From: Populus alba
Lineage: Eukaryota; Streptophyta; Magnoliopsida; Malpighiales; Salicaceae
DNA: 64,000 nt
Direction: 5' to 3'
NCBI RefSeq assembly: GCF_005239225.2
Contig: NC_133293.1
Coordinates: 20,304,333 to 20,368,332 of the forward strand
The position numbers were made by a program, and so were the translations under genes. A model generated the notes under the pieces. It did no database searches and was not told the DNA's origin. It worked only from the letters and a program-made list of their open reading frames with translations. Of this stretch, positions 1 to 10,200 are shown piece after piece; the stretch's first letter is position 1, and every line of letters begins with the position of its first letter.

Positions 1-520
1 AAGGTTTTTGAGGCAATACCCATCAATTTTTGAGGAGTTTACTGGTCCACAGTATAATTTGCCTTGGTTTAGATTGACCCAAGAAGCTGCTGAGATTGAT
101 GGAGGAGAGGTTGTATGAGGATTGTTAAGAGGATTTGAGAGAGGTTGAAGAAGTTTATTTTGATTAGTAAAGAAAAGGTTTTGCCTTTGAAGGTTATTCA
201 AGGGATATTATGGTATTTGGTTTGCCTGAGGATTTCTTAGAGTGTTTGGATAAGAATCTTTACGGGTCTTTTAGGGTAGTGGAGATGGAGGAGGAAGGGT
301 TAAAGGGATTAACTGTTGAGAGTAAAGAAAGGGTTTTGTCTGTTTTGCAAGGAAATTAGATGAAAAAGGGAGTGTATTCTGATGAACCTATGGAGGGAAT
401 TGAGTTTCCACTCTTCCCAGCAAAGGGAAGAGTGAAGGGAGGAGTGAACAATCCCTAAGTCTAACGTCCAAGATTGGATTTAGATTTGGATAATGCTGAT
501 GAAGACAGTGTAGAAATAGG
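1..520 (+). pseudogene. PORR-domain (WTF1/RPD1-like) protein, decayed 5'- and 3'-truncated fragment
   Basis: Conceptual translation in shifting frames gives blocks typical of the PORR (plant organelle RNA recognition) family: a GPQYNLPWFRLTQEAAEIDG block near 50-100, a VLPLKVIQGI..GLPEDFLE block near 175-245, an FRVVEMEEEGLKGLTVES block near 270-325 and a KKGVYSDEPMEGIEFPLFP block near 360-415. Family members bind group II introns in mitochondria or chloroplasts. The blocks are in the right order, but they are separated by frame changes and in-frame stops (for example TAG TAA near 165 and TAG at 357). No start or stop can be assigned and the left end leaves the window. I read it as a dead copy, perhaps a retrocopy, since no intron is seen. 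It lies tail to tail with the Pumilio gene. Confidence 0.75.
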
Positions 521-1223
521 TAGGGTGTAAAGATTAAGTAAATTAGATCTGAAAGTTGTGTTCATGCCATTCACTGGTTCTGGTTACCTTCTCCGAGGGC
601 TCCTACTTGGGTCCATGTAACTTCTGTTGCTACTGCCATGTGTCCAGTGAACGCCAGTTGACGTGCAAACTTTCTATCATTGCGTTGCATTCTTTTTGTA
701 ATCGAGAGAGTATTACTAATTGTTCGAATAGAATATTGGTAAGAAGAGAAAAATCCAATTTCTTTGGAAAAAAGGTAAGAGGGTAATTCACTCAAGAGAA
801 GAGAGGTCGAAATTCAAAGTGCAACAATCCAAAACACTTGCCCTCTGAAGCGAAAAGATCAAATATCATATTTTACCACTGCCAGTAACATTTACATTTC
901 ACTCCTTTTTTACAGACTCAACATTTGTGCCTGTACTCCAAGAGAGGCTAATCAACTATAAATTGCCCTCTCTGATCTTCTCTTGACTGAGAACTTGCCT
1001 TTTATTCTGTGAGCTGAATTTACAATTAGATATTAACAAAAAACGAAAACATCTTATTCCGCAGGCCTGTTTATTTACATCTATTCTTCTTCTCTACAGA
1101 GACCGCAGCTATGAGAAACTTGCAAAAATCACCTTCCAAGTTAGCTGTACAAAATTCATGCTCTTTTTGCTGTTTTAAGGCGGCAAAGATAAAGCACCCT
1201 CCACGTTTCCACATTAAATCACG
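521..1223 (-). other. Spacer and 3' UTR of the Pumilio gene
   Basis: No supported coding sequence. Short open frames between 556 and 795 match nothing I know and lack coding character. The part next to 1224 must hold the 3' untranslated region of the Pumilio gene. Possible minus-strand poly(A) signals (TTTATT read on the + strand) occur near 1066, but none stands out. Confidence 0.5.
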
Positions 1224-4200
1224 TTAGGAGAAGACTGAGGATGACCATCCTAAGCGCCTTTCTGTAAATGAGAGAGAGAATCATGTGTACACTGGTAATA
1301 AACATTTTCCAGTAAGTTACTACAAAGATTCCTCACCTCCAGTTGTGATGAGCTTCTCAACACGCGAAACGATATGTTTACCGTAAGTGTACCTCTTCAG
1401 GGCACTCAAATGAACCCTAATGCGAGAAAGAATTAACTCCAAACTTCGATCATTGCAGGTCTCAAGAACCTTCTGTACAACGTAATTTCCAAATGGATCT
1501 TTCATCATAGCCTGCAGTTTTACATTCCAAATACATAGATCATCCAGGCACTAATCAGTGAAAGTAAATAAGGGATCGAAATTGGAAGCCTCAAAACAAA
1601 CATAGGCTGCAGTAATCTCAATGATCATATACATGAAGAGCATGTTGAGATTGGATGATCATTCATCAATAAAAAAGTCAATACCGCAGAGTACTGGATA
1701 TTTAGAATACCATGGATAAAAAAAATACACAGAATAGAAGTATAGCGATTAAATGACAGAAAAAATCGAATTTTAATACCACATGACAGTTCTTTTTTCT
1801 TTTTTTTTTTCAATAATTTTTTATAATAAATCAGGTTGGGCTCAGATTTCTGATGTGAGGGTATTTTCATCAGGACCAGATAATGCTAATTAAGGCACTT
1901 GTGAACTGACCTGCAAGGGCTCATTTTCAACAGTGGAACCAAGTATCTCATTCACCAAAAGTTGGCGCTCCTCAGGGCCACCAAATGTCAAGCACTTCTC
2001 CACAACATTTGAAGCAAATTTCTGCTGACTCATCAAAACAATATGTCCTGCAAGCTTGCTAATAATAGCAGATCGTTCTTGTGGCTTCCCATGCCCAAGA
2101 ACATGCTATACAAAACAGAAGTATGAACATCAGGAAACTAATGAAGCAGTAGAGAAGCAGATATGTTAAATACAGAACAAAGCCGGCCATTTCATGCCAA
2201 TGATGCAACATAATCCAAAAGCAAGATCAAACCCACATCTTTAGTCCACATAGAGAAGTCAATATGGATGCAGAGCACTAGATCTAACAGGCTGACAAAA
2301 ACTTTGAAATCCTTGAAAGTGAAAGTGTCAGGGATATTAATAATTATAACGTTCAAAACAAGGCACTCAATACTCCCACTCGCATATCAAGGACTTCACT
2401 ACCCAGTCCAGGATGCGGATCCTTGATGCTCATTAATATTCTTGCAATATATGATCTTCTTTCACACGAGGAATTTATTTTCCCTTATAGTCTCCTACAC
2501 GTCTTTATATTGTTAGATATTGTTATAGCAGGAAACTAAGGTGACATGATAATATCTTAACCACAAAGAAAAATAAATCCCTGTAAATTATAGACTACTT
2601 CTGCCTTGCTTATCTATCATATTCAATGGACTTTGACAAATATAAATAAAAATTTTAGGATTAGCATGTAGTGTAACCTTAACTGGACAAACTCATATCT
2701 TAGGTGCAAAGAACTTCACTTGCCAGTCAATACATGCATGTTGGATCAACTGGAAAATTTTCAATACCTGAATGACATAATTTCCATATTGATCTTGTGC
2801 CAAAGTGTACACAGACTGCATAATTTCATCCATAATAATTTGCCGTGTATTCATGTCCTTACAATGCTCCAGGACCCTCTATTGGTGCCAGATCAAAAAA
2901 TTGACAAGTCAATAATGATCATATATTTACATCAAGAAAGTGCATAAAGAGTAATTCCTAACCTGAATGACACGGCAACCATAAGGATGGGTGGACAGGG
3001 ACAAAACTTGCCCATAGAAAGCTGAGATGATGAACTGAATTCGATCTTCCTGGACACACTCTATACACTTCTGAATAACATGATTGCCATTCTGATCACG
3101 AATGCATTTAATGACAGAGCCATCAAGCTCTACCACCATCTGAGTCTGTCGATCCACATCAATCATCTCCAAAGCCTGTGGTCAGATTTAGCACACTAAA
3201 TAATTTGAATAGCCAGAATAAACAAAAAGGGCAATGATCTTGCTCATAAGGTAATAAGCTGCAATTCATGAACTGATCAAACAATTCTTCTTCTTTCCTT
3301 GTGGTGGATGCATTCAAGAGTACTAAATCATAATTTTTGAATCATGCATTTAAGGAGTTCCCTGGCATCACACCAAGCCACATCACAGTGATAAATCAAA
3401 AGGTCGAGGAACTGGATAGTGCTCAGCAAAGTAAGCATCACCAACAACAATATTCACATAGAAAGTATGGATGCTTCAAGCAGATATGGGATGTCAAGTA
3501 AAAATATCAAAGGCACATGCTGAGAAAAAACATGCAAGAGTGTGTGCAAATGATGTATGTATGACAGCAAACGCATAGAAAAGCACCTTCTGGATTACTC
3601 TGCATCCATACATTTGAAGACTGAGAGGTAAAACATGACCAGTAAGTCGACTGACTAACTCAAATCTTTGACTCTCTGTACCATGATCAAGAAACTGTGC
3701 ATTCAAGAATAACAATGCAATATTAACAAATCATACATAGAACATAGAATTATAAAGGAGATATCGGCAGTTAGAATTTCAAATAGAAACAATATGTACC
3801 TTTTGTATGACATAATTTCCAAACACATCAGTCATCAAGGTACGAGCATGAGGAATAATTGTTGGTGGGAGGAGCCACTGGTGGTGACTTTGAAACACTC
3901 AGAGGGGATAAAACACACTGGTTTTATTACAAAATCCGAAGCTTACAATTAATTAACACAAAAGCTTAAACACACCATCTCTCTCTCTTTCTCTTACTAG
4001 TGTTCCTCTCAATTCTCTCCACACAAATAAACATAACTGAGCACTCTATTTATACATAAATTCAGAATACGAAAATCTACTGTTCCAAGTGTAAAGGCGG
4101 CTGTTGACCGGCGGTGTGAAGGCGGCTGGCGGCTGCGGCTGGTGGCTGGCGGCTGGTCGGTGGCTGGTGGCTGGTTGCCTTCCTTGACCTTCTGGATGTT

Positions 4201-7200
4201 GAGTTTAACATTCAACAAATCTCCCCCTTAAACTCAATCGAGGGATGTCATGCCAAGCATGAACTTTAATCGGATAAATACTTCTCCTTTTAATGGCTTG
4301 GTGAAGATGTCAGCAACTTGATCATTTGTGTTGCAAGATATCAGTTGGACTTCTTCATTCTTCACATGTTCCCGGATAAAATGATGACGTGTATCAATGT
4401 GTTTGCTCCTCTCATGATACACTGGGTTCTTTGCCAATGCGATTGCTGATCGATTGTCAATGTAAATCTCCGTAGGATTTTCTTGAGGAAATCCCAAAAA
4501 CTTCAGCATATTCCTTAACCATATTGAATGGCATACGACTGAGTTGGCAGCAACATACTCAGCTTCACAACTTGATAATGTTACAATCGATTGCTTCTTG
4601 GATGACCATGTGAAAGATGTGTCTCCCATGAAAAAGACAAACCCTGTTGTGCTTTTCCTTTCATCCAAATCTCTACCCCAATCACTGTCCGAGTAGCCTA
4701 CAAGATTAAAGTCTTTACTTGAGGTATAAAACATACCTTCATTCATTGTGCCTTTGATGTAGCGAAGAATTCTCTTGGCTGCATTCAAGTGAGACTGGTC
4801 TGGTGTCTCCATGTATCTGCTGACGAGCCCGACTCCGTAGAGTATATCCGGTCTGGTACATGTCAAGTACCTTAAGCTTCCTACTAAGCTTTTGAAGTAA
4901 GTTGGATCAACATTTCCAACCTTACTCTTCCTCAATTCCACTCCATTCTCAACTGGAGTTGATACCGGATTGCAGCTTTCCATCTTGAACCTTTCAAGAA
5001 TATCTTTGGCGTAACCGCTTTGGGATACAAAAATCCCTTCTTCCTTCTGCGTTACTTCTAAGCCAAGAAAATGTGACATTAGACCAATGTCAGTCATTTC
5101 AAACTCCTGTACCATGCTTCGTTTGAAGTCTTCAAACATGGTAGGGTTGTTGCCGGTGAATATCAAGTCATCAACATATAGGCACGCAAATAAGATGCTG
5201 CCATCTGCTTCTTTCTTCACATATACTGCATGTTCATATGGACATTTGTCAAATCCATTATCTTGAAAATACCTGTCAATTCTGGTATTCCAAGCACGTG
5301 GAGCTTGCTTCAAACCATAGGGAGCTTTCTTCAACTTGTATACTTTGCCTTCATTTTCAGCATCAATGTATCCAAGTGGTTGTTCAACATAGATTTCTTC
5401 TTCTAGAAAGCCATTCAGAAATGCTGACTTCACATCGAGTTGATAGATCTTCCATCTATGTTGTGCAGCTAGTGAGATCATCAGTCTGATTGTCTCTAGC
5501 CGGGCTACTGGAGCAAATACTTCTCCATAGTCAATGCCTTCTCTCTGTTTGTAGCCTTTAGCCACTAATCTGGCTTTGTATCTTTGCACTTCTCTTTTGG
5601 CGTTCTTCTTCGTCTTGTAGACCCATTTGACACCTATTGCTTTCTTGTTTTCTAGTAGATAAGTCAGCTTCCAGGTATCATTCTTCTCAATGGCATGTAT
5701 TTCTTCATCCATTGCTTCTATCCATTTCTTTTCTGTGACAGCTTCATCGAAGCTTAGTGGGTCACTATCTGCAAAGAAACAAAACAGAGTTGTATCTTTC
5801 ATAACCTGAGTGGTATCGTACAACTCTTCAAGGTTTCGCATCCTTCTTGGTCCTTCTGACGAGGATGCTGATGGTGGTGTTGATGATGATGCTCCTGGTG
5901 TGTTCCTCCTGTTGAATACAAGAAAACTGTGTACCGGACTTTGTGGTTCAGCTGCTGGCACAATCGGTTCTTCGACAAGTACTGTTGGTACTTCTTCACC
6001 TTCAAGGATCAAATCAGTGGTGATCCATTTGACTGCTTCTTGATCACCATTCCATTCCCAAGATTTATCTTCTTCAAAGATAACATCTCTACTCGTAATC
6101 ACCTTCTTCGTGATGGGATTATACAGTCTATATCCCATCCTTCTTTCACCATATCCGACAAAGATGCATTTCTCGCTCTTATCATCGAGTTTTCTCCTTC
6201 TTGCATCTGGGATCTTTGCATATGCCACACAACCAAAGACTCGTAGATGAGTAACATTTGGTTTGTGACCACTTCATGCTTCTTCTGGAGTAACTCCTTG
6301 CAAACTTCTGGTTGGACAGCGATTCAATAGATACACTGCACATGATACAGCTTCAGCCTAGTATTGCTTGGGCAATTTCTTTGCTTTGAGCAGACTTCTT
6401 GCCATGTCAAGAATAGTGCGATTCTTCCTTTCTGCTACACCGTTCAGCTGTGGTGTATAAGCTGGTGTCGTCTGATGTCGGATGCCTTGTTGTGTACAAT
6501 AGGCTTCAAAGTCATTGGCTGTATATTCTCCACCTTGATCAGATCTCACTATTCTGATCGTATAACCAGTTTGCTTCTCCACAATTGCTTTAAAATCTTT
6601 AAAACAATTGAATACTTCTGACTTCCTCTTCAGAAAGTATATCCACGTTTTCCTGCTAAAATCATCAATAAAAGTGAGGAAGTACCTATTTTGTCCAGTT
6701 GACATAGGCGTGATTGGGCCACACACATCTGTGTGTACTAACTCCAGTGGCCTTTTTGCTCTCCAGTTGACTTCTTTGGCAAAACTGGATCTGTGATGTT
6801 TGTTGAGGACACAACTCTCACAGACTTCATCTGGATGATCAATGTAAGGCAAACCTTTGACCATCTTCTTGCTTGCTAGCATCTTCAAACTTGTGAAATT
6901 CAGATGTCCAAGCCTCAGGTGCCAAAGCCATTCTTCACTGTTGGTGATGGCACTCAAGCACCTTGCTGCATCATACTGGATGTTCAAAGGAAACATCCTA
7001 TTCTTGGACATTTTCACGTAGGCCATTAATCTCCAATTGTTGTCTCTAATTGCTAGATGACAATTCTCCGAGTAAAAAGTATAGCCTCTCTCCAAAAGTT
7101 GACCTAAGCTGATTAGGTTCTGTTTTATGACTGGGACATAATAGACATCGGCGATGTAGCTGGAATCGCCATTCTTCATCTTGACTGGGATGTTGCCTTT

Positions 7201-10200
7201 ACCTTTGAATGGAACCTTTGTGGTATCTCCAAAAGTAACTAGACCTTGCTTGGTCTCATCTAGATTACTAAATAACTCTCGGTAGCCGCACATGTGATTG
7301 CTGGCTCCAGTATCTAGGTACCATATGTCCTCCTTTTTCTTATCAAGTCCTTGTTGGACAAGAAATGCAGTTTCTTCTCTGTCATCCTTCTCTACATAGT
7401 TAGCTTGCTCACGTATGTCCAACGGAGCTTTCCTTCTGCATTTAGTGCTATAGTGCCCAAATTGATTGCAACTATAACATTGGATATTCCTCTTGTCACG
7501 GTTATTGTAACCGCCTCCTCTTCCTCTAGGAGTGAATGTTTGTTGTCCTCGGCCTCCTCTAGTGGTGTTTCTACCACCTCTTCCTCTAAAGCTTGTATTC
7601 CAAGAACCTCTTCCTTGGAATCTCTGGAATCCTCCTCTGGATTGTTGACTTCCTCCTTGAGTGGTGTAGCCACTTGATGAAGTCTCCCCTTGCTCATATC
7701 TGTCCTTGAGAGACAGCTTTGCTTGTAAGGCATGCTCAATTGCCTTATCTCCATTTCGTTTTACAATCTTCTGCTCATGAGCTTGCAAAGAACTCATAAG
7801 CTCATCAACCGTCAACTTGTCCACATCTTTGGACTCTTCAATTGCGACAACAACAAAATCGAATTTTGGATCTAGGGATCTCAAAATTTTTTCAGTGATT
7901 CGAGAATCGATGAGGGCTTCTCCATTTCTTCTCATCTGGTTGACTATCACCATAATCCTTGTGTGATAATCAGAAATAGACTCCGAGGCCTTCATTTGCA
8001 ATAACTCAAATTCACTTCGCAAAGATTGAAGACGAATCTTCTTGATTCTGTCAGCACCTTTGTATTTCTGTTGGAGAGCCTCCCATATATCATGTGATGT
8101 TTCAGCGGAAGTTATTATCTCGAATGTGTCTTCATCAAGACCTTGGTAGATGATGGTCTTGGCTTTGTTGTCCTTCTTTCTGTTGACTTTCAAGGCTTGC
8201 TTCTGAGCCTCTTGTAAAGCATCTTCTCTTTCTTTGGACTCTGGTTCATCATAACCAGTTTGTACAATATCCAAACACTCTTGTGACCCAAGAAATGCCT
8301 TCAATCTGATGCACCAACTATCATAGTTGTCTTTGGTCAGCTTAGGGATGAGTGTATGTGTACCTTCTGTAGTCATTTTACTCTTTTAATGACTATATCG
8401 TCTTCTGGGAGCCGAATTTGACCAAACGGACACTGTAGATCGATCCGGAATGGTCCAAATAGTTGGGAACCGGTCTGACTTTGTTGAAATCGGGTCAGAA
8501 AATGGGTGAACCGGTCAAAAAACCAATTCTGTACGGCGGGCGGTTCGCTGGGTTGAACCGGGAATATTCTGTGGAATATTCGGGGAATATTCTGGGGAAT
8601 ATTCCTTCGGCTCGGCTGAGTCTGGAACGCGGCTCGGCTCGGCGCGAGGTACGGCTCGGCTTGTGGCTCGGCGCGGCTCAAATATGGCGCGCGTGTGGCT
8701 CAGTCGTCTTCAACCTCGGGGCGCGTGGGATGCGCGTGGGCGATCTGGCTGAATATTCAGGCGGCGCGTGTGGGCTACCCCGAACTCCGATTTGGCTGAT
8801 TTTTGAGGCAGTGAGTTCGTCTTGATGAGCTCTACACTATGGAATGATCAAAACTTGTTTTTGACAATTTTGAAAATTCGGATATACCCCAAAACTCTTC
8901 TGTTTTTCGATGAACGGGGCTCTGATACCAATTGTTGGTGGGAGGAGCCACTGGTGGTGACTTTGAAACACTTAGAGGGGATAAAACACACTGGTTTTAT
9001 TACAAAATCCGAAGCTTACAATTAATTAACACAAAAGCTTAAACACACCCTCTCTCTCTCTTTCTCTTACTAGTGTTCCTCTCAATTCTCTCCACACAAA
9101 TAAACATAACTGAGCACTCTATTTATACATAAATTCAGAATACGAAAATCTACTGTTCCAGGTGTGAAGGCGGCTGTTGACCGGCGGTGTGAAGGCGGCT
9201 GGCGGCTGGCGGCTGGCGGCTGGCGGCTGCGGCTGGTGGCTGGCGGCTGGTCGGTGGTCGGTGGCTGGTGGCTGGTTGCCTTCCTTGACCTTCTGATGTT
9301 GAGTTTAACATTCAACAATAATCTCAGGGAATATCTTGTTCTTCTCTTCAACTGAAGCGGTTTCTAGTATCTGCTGAATAAACCGACTTCCATATTGATC
9401 CAAGCTGCATTGCATAAGAGATGTTAAACTCAGTACTCCCAATACTACATGAATGAAACAAACACCAAAGCAATAATTCAATAAATACCTGAATTCAACA
9501 ACCTGACCAGCAATGTCTGAAAGTTCAAAAGAACCGGTTTTGTTGTTCTTAAATCCTTCTAATGAGGATGATGAGGGTCTTCTTTCCGCAATGCAGCCAA
9601 TATCAGACTGCCATGACCCAATGGATCCTCCTATCGAATTCCTCATCATAGAAGCTAAGTGTGCAGCTTGCTCGCTCTGAAAACTTCCAGACCCAAAAGA
9701 AGGAAGCGTAGATTTTGCCACTGAGTTCTCTGGATATGGCATGCTAAGACCATATGATGAATTCCTGTGGTATCCCTGATTCAAACCACCAGATTTGGTT
9801 AGAAGTGGCAACTCATATTGTTGCTTCTGTTGAACAAGCAATGTCTCGAGGTAAGCTTTCTGAATCCTGTCCAAGTCTCCATCTGAAGCGCCAAAATAGT
9901 TTCTAACTGGAGGAGGATCACTAGAAGTAGCTACAGGACACGTTGCACAATCTGAAATTCTTTGCAAGTACTGGGGATAACATGGGTCTAGAGACCCCAC
10001 TTGATTTCCCAGTCTATTAAAACCATGCCCAATTCCATGACCACCTAAAGCAAAAACAAAATTTCAAACAAGCAAGAAATGTATCTACTATCCAGGTGTA
10101 TATTGTACATATAAATTCCATGAAAGCTTCGAAAGAAACAAAGATAACCTGTATCAAGATGATTCTTGATCACCGAATTCAATTTTTGAGTTGAATAATC

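Larger units (their letters stand above)
3860..9317 (-). mobile_element. Ty1/copia LTR retrotransposon, near full length, inserted in a PUF exon
   Basis: Complete structure: two LTRs (3860-4217 and 8933-9317, both TGTTGG...CAACA), a primer binding site next to the 5' LTR, a polypurine tract next to the 3' LTR, and one gag-pol frame of 1380 codons on the minus strand in the copia order gag, protease, integrase, RT, RNase H. It is flanked by a perfect 5-bp duplication, ATAAT, at 3855-3859 and 9318-9322. It lies in the same orientation as the host Pumilio gene. Two in-frame stops break pol, so this copy is not autonomous as read, but it is otherwise well kept. I count four substitutions between the LTRs, plus repeat-length changes, which points to a fairly recent insertion. 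Confidence 0.97.

Noticed and set aside
556..795. Overlapping open frames on both strands
   Set aside because: They are mirror frames of the same stretch, with no family similarity, next to a pseudogene.
5238..5489. Plus-strand open frame inside the copia RT
   Set aside because: Shadow of the minus-strand RT frame; the same holds for the other + strand frames between 5.8 and 7.7 kb.
8463..8825. Plus-strand frame rich in G, A and R in the copia leader
   Set aside because: Explained by the GC-rich leader repeats; no start context and no relatives.
9082..9351. Proline/serine/glutamine-rich frame in the LTR
   Set aside because: Arises from the GGCTGGC-type minisatellite in the LTR; a similar frame appears in the other LTR.
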